DNA of 64,000 nt from Treponema sp. UBA3813 (GCA_002368605.1 DFEB01000019.1:35111-99110), one strand, 5' to 3'; shown: positions 40,898 through 50,277, counted from the stretch's first letter. The notes: generated by a model from the letters alone, not told the origin. Program-made: numbers and translations.

Positions 40898-41529
40898 ACC
40901 ACTACGGCGCGAATAATCCGGTCAAGTATACAGACCCTGACGGAAATGTAATTCAAGCTATTGTTGTTGCAGTTATAAAGGGTGCTGTGATTGGAGCTGT
41001 TACAGGTGCTGTCTCAAATGCAGGTGTACAAGTTGTCGCAAATATGATACACGGACAAGACTTTGATACAGCAGTTGACAATATAGATTGGAAATCTGTG
41101 AAATCTGCAGCAATAAGTGGAGCTATAACTGGTGGCTTGTCAGGTGGTTTGAGTTCTGTAAAAGCTATCAAAGATGTGATTTCAGTTTCAAAAAAAGCAA
41201 AAGCTGTTATGAATGCATCTACCAATATGGCAGGAACCACAGCTGGAACTATGGTTGATAATGCTTATCATAATAAACCTTTATCAAAGAACCTTGTGAG
41301 AAATAATTTAATCGCAGGAGCTGCGGGGTGTGCGTCTTCAGCCATAAGTACGACCGCCGCAGGCAATGTTGTCAATCGGACTGGCGAAAAAACTTCAGTT
41401 TGGCTTGAAACTCTAGATCAAGGCGGAAATATTACATCTATCACTACAAAACAACCTTTTGATATTGCTGTAGACAATTTTATAAAAGAAAATGCTGTCA
41501 GTATTAGTCAGGCAGCATTCAGCCAATGA
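40894..41529 (+). CDS. Orphan Rhs C-terminal toxin module 7: Gly/Ala-rich hydrophobic domain
   Basis: Opens in YHYGANNPVKYTDPDG at the end of repeat copy E. The first ~60 residues after it are a Gly/Ala/Val-rich membrane-like stretch (VVAVIKGAVIGAVTGAVSNAG), with a second such stretch (AISGAITGGLSGGLSS) and a third (NNLIAGAAGCASSAIS). No catalytic motif is seen. It may be a membrane-active domain or a pre-toxin linker whose nuclease part has been lost. A small two-helix membrane protein gene follows. Confidence 0.58.
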   Translation: MYHYGANNPVKYTDPDGNVIQAIVVAVIKGAVIGAVTGAVSNAGVQVVANMIHGQDFDTAVDNIDWKSVKSAAISGAITGGLSGGLSSVKAIKDVISVSKKAKAVMNASTNMAGTTAGTMVDNAYHNKPLSKNLVRNNLIAGAAGCASSAISTTAAGNVVNRTGEKTSVWLETLDQGGNITSITTKQPFDIAVDNFIKENAVSISQAAFSQ

Positions 41530-41554
41530 TTGATAAATAAGGATTATTTTTGAT

Positions 41555-41782
41555 ATGAATAATAGAGTTATAATTACTTATATAGTCGTATTTTTTTATA
41601 ATTTCTTTTTTCTTTATCTTTCTATAAAAAATGCATTTTTTAAGGAGTTTTGCCACAAATTTATAGGTTTATTAAAAAACAGAGAAATAGGAGAAGCTTT
41701 ATTTATTATTTTATTTTATCTCATCCCTGTTTCTTTAATAATTTGGGTTGGGAAAAAACTTAACCGAAAAAAGAAACTCTGA
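41555..41782 (+). CDS. Small membrane protein, candidate immunity protein for toxin module 7
   Basis: 75 residues with two membrane helices (about 6-26 and 48-66) and a very basic C-terminus (GKKLNRKKKL). It lies 25 bases after the toxin module stop. Unrecognised. Its membrane location matches the hydrophobic nature of the toxin module in front. Confidence 0.5.
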   Translation: MNNRVIITYIVVFFYNFFFLYLSIKNAFFKEFCHKFIGLLKNREIGEALFIILFYLIPVSLIIWVGKKLNRKKKL

Positions 41783-41915
41783 AGGGAATAAAAGGGGCTG
41801 AAAATGGAAATTTGGTAATATAGCACCGTATACAGGATTGGGAGGGTAAACCTAACTTTTTTTCATCACTATACACCATTCGCTCCGTATAGTGAAATTT
41901 TCATTCCTTCCAACT

Positions 41916-41937
41916 CCCACAAATTGGCATTTGTGGG
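41916..41937. repeat. Solo left-end inverted repeat (copy F) forming a perfect palindrome
   Basis: CCCACAAAT, a four-base TGGC spacer and ATTTGTGGG form a perfect 9-bp hairpin. The left part and the flank before it (TATAGTGAAA...AACTCCC) match the start of copies A, D and E, but the rest of the element is missing. It marks the right end of the array and looks like an excision or deletion scar. Confidence 0.65.
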
Positions 41938-42021
41938 GGTAAAATAGCCAAAAAGTCATAATTTCTCAAAGTCTCAGTGTGTGCCGATATAAGTTTAAAT
42001 TTATTATCCACAGGAGACTTT

Positions 42022-42165
42022 ATGAACAGATAAATCGCGAACAAAATCAAATCGGGTATGAAAGGAACTCTTCTTCCCGACCAAATGGAAGCACTCAATA
42101 AGTTGCTTAACTCTATTCTCGCGGAGCAAAATGTTACGACAGTTTCACAAAAAGACAGAAATTGA
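42022..42165 (+). pseudogene. N-terminal stub possibly from a tyrosine recombinase
   Basis: ATG at 42022 with AGGAG in front, a TAA at codon 4, then an in-frame run IANKIKSGMKGTLLPDQMEALNKLL to a stop at 42165. The spacing and helix pattern resemble the first ~45 residues of some phage-type integrases, but no catalytic region remains. Weak evidence. The rest of the 473-base gap from 41783 to 42255 holds only the palindrome copy F. Confidence 0.3.
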
Positions 42166-42255
42166 GAATGTTCACCCACCACGCTTCGCTATGCCAATGT
42201 CCAGCAATCGAAAAAATTTGAGGTTGTTCTATTCATTTTTCTTTCGACTCTGCGC

Positions 42256-43746
42256 TTACAACTCAGCAACCGCCATCATCAAATCATAGGGCGTCATCGA
42301 AAAATCGCACTTGATTTTCCGCGAGGCGAGCGCATGTGCAAGCGAAGCCGTAATCGCCGCATCGAGAGTTTTTCGCCTTTGGGCGAGCAGGGCGGCGACC
42401 AATCCGCTCAGAACATCGCCGCTCCCCGCTTTTGCAAGGCACGGACGGCCGAACGGATTTATGAACATCTTGAATTTGTGACCGTCAAAATGACCGATTA
42501 CCGGATTCGCTCCCTTTAGAATCAGAGTCTTTTTGGGAAATTTGCGGCAGAAACTCTCAACGAAATCCATTCGGTTTACGATGCAGTCCTCGAGAGAAAA
42601 ATCCCCCAAATCACAATTTTTGATGAGAGCCTGAAACTCCTTCGGATGCGGAGTGAGGACGACGCCCTTTTCCTTTTTTTCGAGGAAGGATTTCAGTCCT
42701 GGCGCGTAGCAGGCATCGGCATCAATCACGCATTTTATGTTCGCGTGTTCCAAAATGTAATCGAAATATTGCTGGCATGGGTCGCCCTTTCTCCCCAAGC
42801 CCATTCCGAAAGCAATCGCCGTCGTTTTTTCAGGGATTTCAGAAGAGACCATCAGCTCAGGAAAAATATCAAGTCCTTTTTTTGAGGCATTTTTATGAAC
42901 GAGCGTAACAAGTCCCGCCCCGAACCGAAGGGCCGCGCTTCCGGAAATCGCCGCCGCACCCTGTTTTTCACCAGAGGCAATCGCAACATGACCGAATGAG
43001 CCTTTGTTCACATTGCAAACCGTTCTGTGAGGAAGCTCCAAATCGCTTTCCTCTAGCAACATACCCTTTACGAGATTTGAATTGTTTGAATTTTCATAAA
43101 GACGGCGATTCACGCCAAGCTCCGCGCAACGAACTTCGCCGACAAAATCTTTTGCAAAATCGCTGTAAAGACAGGTTTTGAGCGCTCCCATAGTAATCGT
43201 CAAATCAGCGATAAAGGCGCCTTCGGCTATCGTTCCGTCCTCACGCAATCCCGTCGGAACATCGCAGGCAATTTTAAAGCACTCGCAGTTATTCATGTCG
43301 CCGAGAGTGGCTGCGGTTTTTTCATCCAACTCTCCGTGAAAGCCGATTCCGAACACACAATCAACGATAATATCGGTGAAGCGCAAATCATAAAAAGACA
43401 AATCTTCACGGTCAACAAAGCGAACCCCGCATTTTTCGGCACGCTCAGCCTGAATCTTACACAACTGACTTTTTGGCTCGGCAAAACGAATAATGCTCAC
43501 ATCGTAATCAAAACGCAATTTGCGAGAAAGAGTGTAGCCGTCCGCACCGTTGTTGCCACTTCCACACAAGATAAGGATTTTTTGCGGCTGACGACGGTCT
43601 CCGCTCAAGGGATATGGATTTCTCACGGCATTTTCAAGAGCCATCGCCGCATTTTCCATCATTATTTCTTCGCTAAGTCCGTATGCTGCCCTGCAAGAAG
43701 CATCTAATTTTCGAGTATCCAAATATAACTTTTGCATATATCTCAT
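42256..43746 (-). CDS. nnr: Bifunctional NAD(P)H-hydrate epimerase/dehydratase
   Basis: 496 residues. Residues ~1-220 are the YjeF_N epimerase (MMENAAMALE, ILILCGSGNNGADGYTLSR, VDCVFGIGFHGEL); residues ~230-496 are the ADP-dependent dehydratase (ASGEKQGAAAISGSAALRFGAGLVTLVH as separate strands, VLTPHPKEF, KAGSGDVLSGLVAAL). Together they repair hydrated NADH/NADPH. The second ATG (43737) has GAGAT just before it and could be the true start. First chromosomal gene right of the island and last gene of a co-directional run with the lipoprotein operon. Confidence 0.93.
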   Translation of the reverse strand: MRYMQKLYLDTRKLDASCRAAYGLSEEIMMENAAMALENAVRNPYPLSGDRRQPQKILILCGSGNNGADGYTLSRKLRFDYDVSIIRFAEPKSQLCKIQAERAEKCGVRFVDREDLSFYDLRFTDIIVDCVFGIGFHGELDEKTAATLGDMNNCECFKIACDVPTGLREDGTIAEGAFIADLTITMGALKTCLYSDFAKDFVGEVRCAELGVNRRLYENSNNSNLVKGMLLEESDLELPHRTVCNVNKGSFGHVAIASGEKQGAAAISGSAALRFGAGLVTLVHKNASKKGLDIFPELMVSSEIPEKTTAIAFGMGLGRKGDPCQQYFDYILEHANIKCVIDADACYAPGLKSFLEKKEKGVVLTPHPKEFQALIKNCDLGDFSLEDCIVNRMDFVESFCRKFPKKTLILKGANPVIGHFDGHKFKMFINPFGRPCLAKAGSGDVLSGLVAALLAQRRKTLDAAITASLAHALASRKIKCDFSMTPYDLMMAVAEL

Positions 43747-43804
43747 ATTGTAAACTATTTTTGCAATAATGCTAGTTTAAAATGAGAGATTTTAGAGATT
43801 TTTA

Positions 43805-44884
43805 CTAGAAAGCGGAAAAATCACCCAAATATTTCTGGAAACTGGCCGAAAAATCATTTTTTACTTTTGCGGCAATTTTCTGCTTTGCACGAATCACTGC
43901 GTTCTGATAAGAAGTAGAGCCTTCGCGCCCCGTAATGCTGAGTGGAACAAGTGTTTCTCCAGAAAAAGTATCAATCAAAGCACATTCTGCCGTGTATTCA
44001 CAAAAAAATGTCTTTCCGTTTGCGCTCTCTGACTGTGTAAAATGCAACTTACAATCGATTACATATCGTTCATTTGAACCAAGGCTTGTGTTGAATCCTT
44101 GAGCCGTCATCGTCTCTTGAAAGGACTTTGCAATACGACCGTCAGAATCCTCGCTTACCTTGACGCAAACTGGAATCTTTGCCGCCATGTCCGCTTTCAT
44201 TTTATGAATTTGAACTGGCGTATAAATCGAATCGTATTTTTTCGCCACAGTAGAATTAATAATTGTAAGCCGTTTGAGATAAGCTTCGTTTACTTTGGCA
44301 ACTTCTTCACAGAAATCAAGGCGTGAAAAATTAATCATAGTGTTAGGTTCTTTGTCAGCCTGAATTTCTTTTATAATTGATGTGATCTCGGCCTGATTTT
44401 TTTCTATCATGTTTGAATAAATTTGTGTGCCTTTTGAGCGATTTAATACAGCAAGCGCATACCACTTGCCCTCGTTTTTTGCTTCGTAGAATTCAGGAAT
44501 TTCCACCGCAATCACATCGTCCTGATTCACATCGCGGAAAATCGTCTGATCCAGAGAAGCATTGCTTGATGATGCAACAATTCCCGCTGACTGAGCAAGT
44601 TCCATTCTGCTTGAAGAAGTTGAAGCCGTGTTGATATTTTGCCCAAAGACTGAAACTAGTTCACTGATTGCGTCAATCTCTGCCGAGCGTTTATCCATTC
44701 CAGACCCGCTTCCAGTAAGATAAGAGCTTTGCGGATATGCCGCTGGCTGACCGCTCACCCAGTCTGGCTCGACCCCAGACTTTGCATTTTTTGCAGCAGT
44801 TCCCGTCGAACCAAAACAAGATGCGAATAAAAGAGAAATTGCGCTTGTAAAAAGAAGGAATTTAAAAGATTTTATTTTTGACAT
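43805..44884 (-). CDS. LPP20-family lipoprotein
   Basis: 359 residues, lipoprotein signal ending in SLLFASC. The mature N-terminus EPDWVSGQPAAYPQSSYLTGSGSG...AEIDAISELVSVFGQNI is the LPP20 pattern (PxWV...YL.G.G.....A...A...L...), common in spirochetes. The second half has strands like those of curli- or Lpo-related lipoproteins. The start overlaps the end of the COG3014 gene by 13 bases, so they are co-transcribed. Function in the envelope is unknown. Confidence 0.75.
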   Translation of the reverse strand: MSKIKSFKFLLFTSAISLLFASCFGSTGTAAKNAKSGVEPDWVSGQPAAYPQSSYLTGSGSGMDKRSAEIDAISELVSVFGQNINTASTSSSRMELAQSAGIVASSSNASLDQTIFRDVNQDDVIAVEIPEFYEAKNEGKWYALAVLNRSKGTQIYSNMIEKNQAEITSIIKEIQADKEPNTMINFSRLDFCEEVAKVNEAYLKRLTIINSTVAKKYDSIYTPVQIHKMKADMAAKIPVCVKVSEDSDGRIAKSFQETMTAQGFNTSLGSNERYVIDCKLHFTQSESANGKTFFCEYTAECALIDTFSGETLVPLSITGREGSTSYQNAVIRAKQKIAAKVKNDFSASFQKYLGDFSAF

Positions 44885-46380
44885 GATGACTCCACTAAAA
44901 CTGTTTTTCCTTTTTTGACTTCAATATCCTTAAAATGTTCCTCATGAATAAGTGTACCATTTTTTGAAAAATATTGAACCTTAAAAGAATATTTTCCAGG
45001 TTCAAGCTCAAAGCCCGTCGCATAGGATTGGGCAGGGAGAGCATACACCTGGCGAATATCCGCCGTTTCTGTTCTATCAATTTGATCAATCGCTTTTGCC
45101 GCGCCAAGATATGTCGTTGCATAAGCCGCGATTGTAAGAAGGTTTTCATTTTTGCGAAGGGCATTTTCTGCAGCAAGCATACCAGCCGTTGCCCCGACAA
45201 GGCTCGTCATTTTTTTAGAAAGACTACGCCCTATACTCCTATTATATGCTTTTCTCGCCTTTGTGTTGACATCCTGTTGAACGGCATAATTAAAATCTTC
45301 GAGTAAAACACAGTCTTTTTTTTCACCATCAAGGACAACCTGTATTTTTCCGACTGAATTTGAAGGCATTTTTATAATCTCATTTTTGCCTGGATAGAGG
45401 GTGAAAGCAGGTCCCCAACCGATAGTTCCCATTACAACAGGCTCAAGCGTATTCTGTGGAGCAGGGAATTCTGGGTATACAAATTCAATATCAAAAGGCG
45501 GAATGAAGACAAATCCTTTTTCAAGCGGAAACTGAAGGCCTGGGAACGGTCCGAGTCTGATTCGCCGCTCCCCTCTTCGACCAATCAAACCAGAAAATGC
45601 AAGCACATCAAGTCGTCCCATCCCATCTGTAATCGAAGCCTCAGAATTTACATCAAAGCTTTCGTTTAGGGCATGGAGCGTTTTCGCATCAGCCGAAACA
45701 TTCCAACTATTATTTACGCTGTCATCCATCATTCCAAAGACTATACTCAGATAACGGGCTGTCGCTGAATCACGGAAAATGTCATTTTCTGTCGGCTTTT
45801 TCGGAAGGGATTTCGTGATTGCAAGCTCATTAAGATTTAGTATTTTATAGGAAGCAGGAATTTCGGGATTTTCATCATCGACTTCATTTGAAAGCCATTC
45901 ACCGTATTCGTTTAAAAACTTACGCTGTTTATCATTAAGACGACGAATTTCAACGGCAGCTTCTTCCACATCGCCTTTATTGTAATAATTAAGCGCATTG
46001 AAAATATTTATATAGACATATTCGTAAGGATTTCCCGCATATTCAGTGGCATTTTCGTTCATAAAAAATGCGGCAAAGCCCTTCGTGACGCTTTCCGTTA
46101 CCGCATCATCCATAAGAAGGTCTGTCTCATTCAAAATCTCAAGCGATGAATCGTAATCCTTTTGGAAATGCTTCATCATCGCAAGGTCAAAATTGTCACG
46201 GATTCTGTCAGAATTATTTTTTTTGTTTTTTGCTTCAAGATAAGAAATGCACGGAGCGTAATTTTCGGAATCAAGATAGGAGAGGTACTGCGGACTTGTC
46301 ATTTTCGTAGAACCGCATGAAATAAAAAAAGAGGAAATGAGACATGTAAGAAAGGCTGTACAAGCAATTCTTTTCATCAA
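44872..46380 (-). CDS. COG3014-like lipoprotein
   Basis: 502 residues, signal FLTCLISSFFISC. An alpha-helical repeat-like N-half (tetratricopeptide-like helices around SLEILNETDLLMDD, then YAGNPYEYVYINIFNALNYYNKGDVEEAAVEIRRLNDKQ as family hallmark at about 115-150) and a beta-rich C-half. COG3014 proteins occur next to LpoB-like genes in many Gram-negatives, as here. It probably acts at the outer membrane with LpoB, but the role is not established. Confidence 0.75.
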   Translation of the reverse strand: MMKRIACTAFLTCLISSFFISCGSTKMTSPQYLSYLDSENYAPCISYLEAKNKKNNSDRIRDNFDLAMMKHFQKDYDSSLEILNETDLLMDDAVTESVTKGFAAFFMNENATEYAGNPYEYVYINIFNALNYYNKGDVEEAAVEIRRLNDKQRKFLNEYGEWLSNEVDDENPEIPASYKILNLNELAITKSLPKKPTENDIFRDSATARYLSIVFGMMDDSVNNSWNVSADAKTLHALNESFDVNSEASITDGMGRLDVLAFSGLIGRRGERRIRLGPFPGLQFPLEKGFVFIPPFDIEFVYPEFPAPQNTLEPVVMGTIGWGPAFTLYPGKNEIIKMPSNSVGKIQVVLDGEKKDCVLLEDFNYAVQQDVNTKARKAYNRSIGRSLSKKMTSLVGATAGMLAAENALRKNENLLTIAAYATTYLGAAKAIDQIDRTETADIRQVYALPAQSYATGFELEPGKYSFKVQYFSKNGTLIHEEHFKDIEVKKGKTVLVESSCQK

Positions 46381-46401
46381 AATTTCCCCCGTCGTTATGA
46401 A

Positions 46402-47004
46402 TTAAAGTTTTTTTGCAGATTTTTTAATGTATTTGCTGATTGTTTTTTCGTCCTGCCAAAGGATTTCATTCGTCTCAATATCGATGAGTTGTGCGTCAAC
46501 CTGATATGTTCGTACTGACTCAGTGCCGTCCATATCAACATGAGAATACACAGTTCCCTGAAGCATAAAATCTGCCGCAAGCTCGTTTCCTATAGATTTT
46601 GCCGTCTCGTAGGCGTTTTCGGCCTGATCTGCTTTTTCGGCACGGAGTTCAAGACGCTGCTCACTGTCGGCAACAAAGCGAATAACATCGCTGTTGATGA
46701 TTGCCGTTTGAAAGCGTTTTGCAACCATCGCCGTGTCGATATGCTCGCTGCTCTTGTTCGAGATTTTTCCAATGATGGCGACGGGTTTCCTGCCGTTTGT
46801 CTTGTTGAAATTCGCAACACGGGGAGACGAAATGCAACCACTGATTAAGACCTCACAGACTTCGCGAATATCATTTTCGTTCCAATAGCCCGATAAGTCT
46901 TTTACGGCTGTAGTCGAATCATATCGTTCAATTTTGCTTGTGCTTCCACATGAAAAGAAAGCGAATGCAGCGCATAAAAGAAAAAGTGTTACGATTTTTT
47001 TCAT
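46402..47004 (-). CDS. lpoB: LpoB-like penicillin-binding-protein activator lipoprotein
   Basis: 200 residues, signal CAAFAFFSC. The domain has DLSGYWNENDIREVCEVLI near its start, PVAIIGKISNKSSEHIDT, and ADFMLQGTVYSHVDMDG...YQVDAQLIDIETNEILWQDEKTISKY at the end, all matching LpoB/YcfM. LpoB activates the class A PBP1B from the outer membrane in E. coli. It heads an operon with the COG3014 and LPP20 lipoproteins; a terminator hairpin separates it from the gene upstream. Confidence 0.85.
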   Translation of the reverse strand: MKKIVTLFLLCAAFAFFSCGSTSKIERYDSTTAVKDLSGYWNENDIREVCEVLISGCISSPRVANFNKTNGRKPVAIIGKISNKSSEHIDTAMVAKRFQTAIINSDVIRFVADSEQRLELRAEKADQAENAYETAKSIGNELAADFMLQGTVYSHVDMDGTESVRTYQVDAQLIDIETNEILWQDEKTISKYIKKSAKKL

Positions 47005-47030
47005 TTTAACTCCCCTGTAAATGAAATAAA

Positions 47031-47062
47031 CGGGGATGACTCATACTTATTGGTCATCCCCG
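47031..47062 (-). terminator. Hairpin terminator between the 47089 lipoprotein gene and lpoB
   Basis: CGGGGATGAC (47031-47040) and GTCATCCCCG (47053-47062) form a perfect 10-bp stem with a 12-base loop. On the minus strand it is followed by TTTATTTCATTT, a usable U-rich tail. Confidence 0.75.
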
Positions 47063-47088
47063 CTTTGATTTACTAATTTAAGCCGAAA

Positions 47089-47793
47089 TTACAATCCCTC
47101 TGGAATAAGTGTTTTAGCAAGGCTTGTTGTGATAATCTGTTTCAAGACGCTTGCATTTTCTGTATTCTCAGGAATTCCGCGGTCTGTAGCAGATTTGAGA
47201 GATTTGTCAAACACTGCACTTTCCATTTTGTAAACAACATAGTATGTATAAACTGCTGGCTCGTAATCATCATCAGACATTGGAGTTTCTACACCAGTTC
47301 GCTGACGGCGAGTTTGAATCCAATATGAAGCAGCTTTTTCGAGACCGTTAAGTTCAACGCTTGATGCGACTGTTACAGCCTGATCAACGCTCTTCTGAAC
47401 TTCTTCTGTTGTACCCTGCATGTTAGCCTGAACAGCCTGACCAACAACTCGGCTCAAAGAACCAGAAACTTCTGAAACAACATTTACATTGTCTGTCCAT
47501 GCTTTGAGGAAGTCAAGATTCGGACCAGAATTGCTGATAACGAACACCTTGTACTTTTTTGAGTCAATGTTAAGTGCTGAAGCAACAGTATCGACATCAC
47601 CTGAAGTAACTGCCTCTACCCATGCTGGTGGATTTGATCCAGTGCTTGCGCCCTGCCAGTCAATTCGCTGAATAACTACATTCTGTGTTGTGATTTTTGC
47701 CATTGGTTCAGCTGCCTTTTTTGATGAAAAACAGCCTGTCAACATAGCAGAAGCAGCAATTACAGCTGACATTCCAAGAATAATCTTTTTCAT
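47089..47793 (-). CDS. Lipoprotein with LPP20-like N-terminus
   Basis: 234 residues, signal ending in SAMLTGC. The N-terminal NPPAWVEAVTSGD resembles the PxWV start of LPP20 lipoproteins; the middle (VVGQAVQANMQGTTEEVQKSVDQAVTVASSV) is helical and Ala/Gln-rich; strands YYVVYKMESAVF follow. AAGGAG lies before the ATG, and a terminator follows, so it is probably its own unit near the related lipoprotein operon. Function unknown. Confidence 0.7.
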   Translation of the reverse strand: MKKIILGMSAVIAASAMLTGCFSSKKAAEPMAKITTQNVVIQRIDWQGASTGSNPPAWVEAVTSGDVDTVASALNIDSKKYKVFVISNSGPNLDFLKAWTDNVNVVSEVSGSLSRVVGQAVQANMQGTTEEVQKSVDQAVTVASSVELNGLEKAASYWIQTRRQRTGVETPMSDDDYEPAVYTYYVVYKMESAVFDKSLKSATDRGIPENTENASVLKQIITTSLAKTLIPEGL

Positions 47794-47885
47794 AAGATAA
47801 CTCCTTTTAAAGTATATACAGAACTAAAACAAAGTCCCAAGAGAAATGTAACGCAAAAAAAAGAAAATTTAAATAGTTTTAAGGA

Positions 47886-49259
47886 TTATATTACTTTCTT
47901 ATCAAGCCAGCGGTTTCTATGAAATCTGATTCCAAAGCAAAGCCCGCGGAAAATCCAGTCGATGTACATTCCGAACCAGATTCCGTAGAGGGCAAGAGCC
48001 GTATTCTCCGGGAATTTGAAGAGAAGATATTTTGAAATGAGAAAACTGAAAAGGACGCGGAAAAGCCACATACTGATATTGGAGACAACCATGGTGAATT
48101 TTGCGTCGCCCGAAGCACGGAGAATATTTGGCATGGTAAAAGACATGGGCCAGAAGAAAATGTTCGCCACCATGCAAGTTCGGATAACGCCTGTCGCAAG
48201 CAAGCGGGCCTCGTCGGAGAGATTGAATGCTCGAACCAAAAGGGGCGCAAGAAGGAAAATTGCCGTCGCGACACAGAACATGCCGATGTAAGCCTCTTTC
48301 ATCAACTTGCGGCCGTAAGACTTCGCCTGCTCCTTTTCACCCGCGCCGATGCACTGACCGATAACCGTGACGCTGGAAAGACCGATTGCCTGAGCCGGAA
48401 TGTTGGAGAAGCTGGCGATTGTGTTGGTGATTGCGTTGGCGGCGATAGCGGCAAGACCGAAGCCAGACATGAACGAGTAGACCAGAATTTTTCCGATATG
48501 GAAGACCGAATTTTCGATTCCGCTGGGGATTGCCACCTTGAGGATTTTTCGAATCATGTCAAAGCGGATTTCGATTTTCCAGAGTTTTTCAAGATAAATA
48601 CGGCTGTTGATTTTTGCGCCAGGACGGGCAAGCAGATAAACCATAACGATGGCGGCGACGATTCGGCTGGCAAGAGTTGCGATTCCGGCACCGGCTACAC
48701 CGATTTTTGCCCCGTAAATCAAAACAGCGTTTCCAGCAATATTTGTGAGATTCATCATAAGACTCACTTTGAGGGAAATTTTGCTGTTACCCATGGAGCG
48801 GAAAAGAGCCGCGCAGGAATTGTAAATTGCAAGGAAGGGAAATGAAAGCAAAACCCACACAAAATAAATGAGGGCGTTCTGCATTACGCTTTCATCGATT
48901 TTGCCGTAAATCAAGTTCAGGATAAAATGCCGCAGCGGAAGGCAAATAGCGATAATCACCAGGGCGACAAAAGTCGAGATATTGAGAAGCTGCCGGGCTG
49001 CCGTGCGGGCTTTTTCGTCTGATTTGTGACCAAGATACTGACTTGAAACAACAGCACCGCCAGTTGCGAATGCCACGAATAATTGGATAAAAAGCTGTGT
49101 AAGCTGATCAATAAGGGAAACGCCTGAAACACCAGCCTCGCCTACAGACGAGACCATCACGGTATCACAAGCGCCAATGGTCATGGCAAGAAATTGCTCC
49201 GCAACAAGCGGAAAGATAAGCCGGCGAAGGTCTTGTTTGCTAAAAAGATTTTCTGTCAT
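47886..49259 (-). CDS. MATE-family efflux transporter
   Basis: 457 residues with 12 membrane helices in two six-helix halves. The family's early pattern is seen in PLVAEQFLAMTIGACDTVMVSSVGEAGVSGVSL and in the second half as IPSGIENSVFHIGKILVYSFMSGFGLAAIAANAIT (key: P, E, G and the A/N pairs). MATE proteins export drugs or metabolites using Na+ or H+. No neighbouring gene hints at the substrate. Confidence 0.92.
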   Translation of the reverse strand: MTENLFSKQDLRRLIFPLVAEQFLAMTIGACDTVMVSSVGEAGVSGVSLIDQLTQLFIQLFVAFATGGAVVSSQYLGHKSDEKARTAARQLLNISTFVALVIIAICLPLRHFILNLIYGKIDESVMQNALIYFVWVLLSFPFLAIYNSCAALFRSMGNSKISLKVSLMMNLTNIAGNAVLIYGAKIGVAGAGIATLASRIVAAIVMVYLLARPGAKINSRIYLEKLWKIEIRFDMIRKILKVAIPSGIENSVFHIGKILVYSFMSGFGLAAIAANAITNTIASFSNIPAQAIGLSSVTVIGQCIGAGEKEQAKSYGRKLMKEAYIGMFCVATAIFLLAPLLVRAFNLSDEARLLATGVIRTCMVANIFFWPMSFTMPNILRASGDAKFTMVVSNISMWLFRVLFSFLISKYLLFKFPENTALALYGIWFGMYIDWIFRGLCFGIRFHRNRWLDKKVI

Positions 49260-49335
49260 ATTTCGGAATCAGTATATCCAAATCGAAAATAAAAATCTGT
49301 ACAAAATTTGACCTTTTCACCGGTTTTTGTGCATT

Positions 49336-50244
49336 TTATGCCTTAAAAGACAATGACGGGATTGTTTTGTCAGTAAGAACCGAAACATCCACGCGGTTAT
49401 ACGGAATGTTGATGCCGTTTTCGTTGAAGGCTTTTACTGTCTGGATACAAACTTCTGTCTTCATATCGAAGAAATCAGGGCGTTTGCACCATACGATAAG
49501 GTTCATTCCGATTCCAGAATCCAAACAGTCGGTAACGAGAACTTTAGGAGCATAATTTGCATTGTCCTTTACGACCAGAGAACAGCGGGCTGGAACTCCG
49601 TTAAGAACCTCGACAGCTTTGTCCAAATCAGTGGCATAATCGACACTCACAGCAAAAACATAGCGGCGATAATCGTAGGTTGAGTAATTCTTGAGTTTGG
49701 TGTTGATGATTGCCGAGCTAGGAATACGGATAAGCTGGTTATCAACAGTGTGGATTTTAATAGAAAGAAGTCCGACTTTATCGACCGTACCAGAAACACC
49801 GTCAACCTCGATGAAGTCGCCGATTTTCATGGTCTTTTCTGTAACGATGAAGATGCCTGAAATCAAGTTGCTCACGGTTGTTTGAGCAGCGAAGCCGATT
49901 GCAACTCCGGCGATACCCATGGCACCCCAGATTGCGCCAAGATTGATTCCGAACAAGCCCAAAACATACATTACAATCAGCACATAAAAGACATAGCCGA
50001 CGATTTTTGTAAGGGATTTTACCGCCTGTGGCTCAAGTTTTTTTGCCGCACCCTTTTTGATAATCATGCGGATAAGACGATAAACAATCCAGAAAATAAG
50101 AATCGCAATTATGCCCGTAGCGAATTTTACGACATGTTCAGGCTCTTTCACATAGTTGACGATTTCATTCACATGGAAAAAGTTCTGCATTTGATTAACA
50201 GTTTCGTTGGCAACATTCATTGCGCCACCAGCCATTTCATTCAT
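49336..50244 (-). CDS. MscS-family mechanosensitive channel
   Basis: 302 residues. Three membrane helices (about 40-60, 85-103, 108-130). The pore helix GAIWGAMGIAGVAIGFAAQTTVSNLISGIF has the Gly/Ala-packed pattern of MscS TM3, followed by the beta domain KIGDFIEVDGVSGTVDKVGLLSIKIHTVDNQLIRIPSSAI (key: GDxI, G-V-D, N/P) and the C-terminal alpha/beta domain. It releases solutes on osmotic downshock. A single-gene unit with AAAGGAG in front. Confidence 0.93.
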   Translation of the reverse strand: MNEMAGGAMNVANETVNQMQNFFHVNEIVNYVKEPEHVVKFATGIIAILIFWIVYRLIRMIIKKGAAKKLEPQAVKSLTKIVGYVFYVLIVMYVLGLFGINLGAIWGAMGIAGVAIGFAAQTTVSNLISGIFIVTEKTMKIGDFIEVDGVSGTVDKVGLLSIKIHTVDNQLIRIPSSAIINTKLKNYSTYDYRRYVFAVSVDYATDLDKAVEVLNGVPARCSLVVKDNANYAPKVLVTDCLDSGIGMNLIVWCKRPDFFDMKTEVCIQTVKAFNENGINIPYNRVDVSVLTDKTIPSLSFKA

Positions 50245-50277
50245 AAAGCACTCCTTTTTGATTTGTAATTGATTTTA

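Noticed and set aside
31281..40900. CRISPR array made of the repeated units
   Set aside because: Units are 179 bp, 0.7-7 kb apart, with genes between them and no cas genes; this is not a CRISPR.
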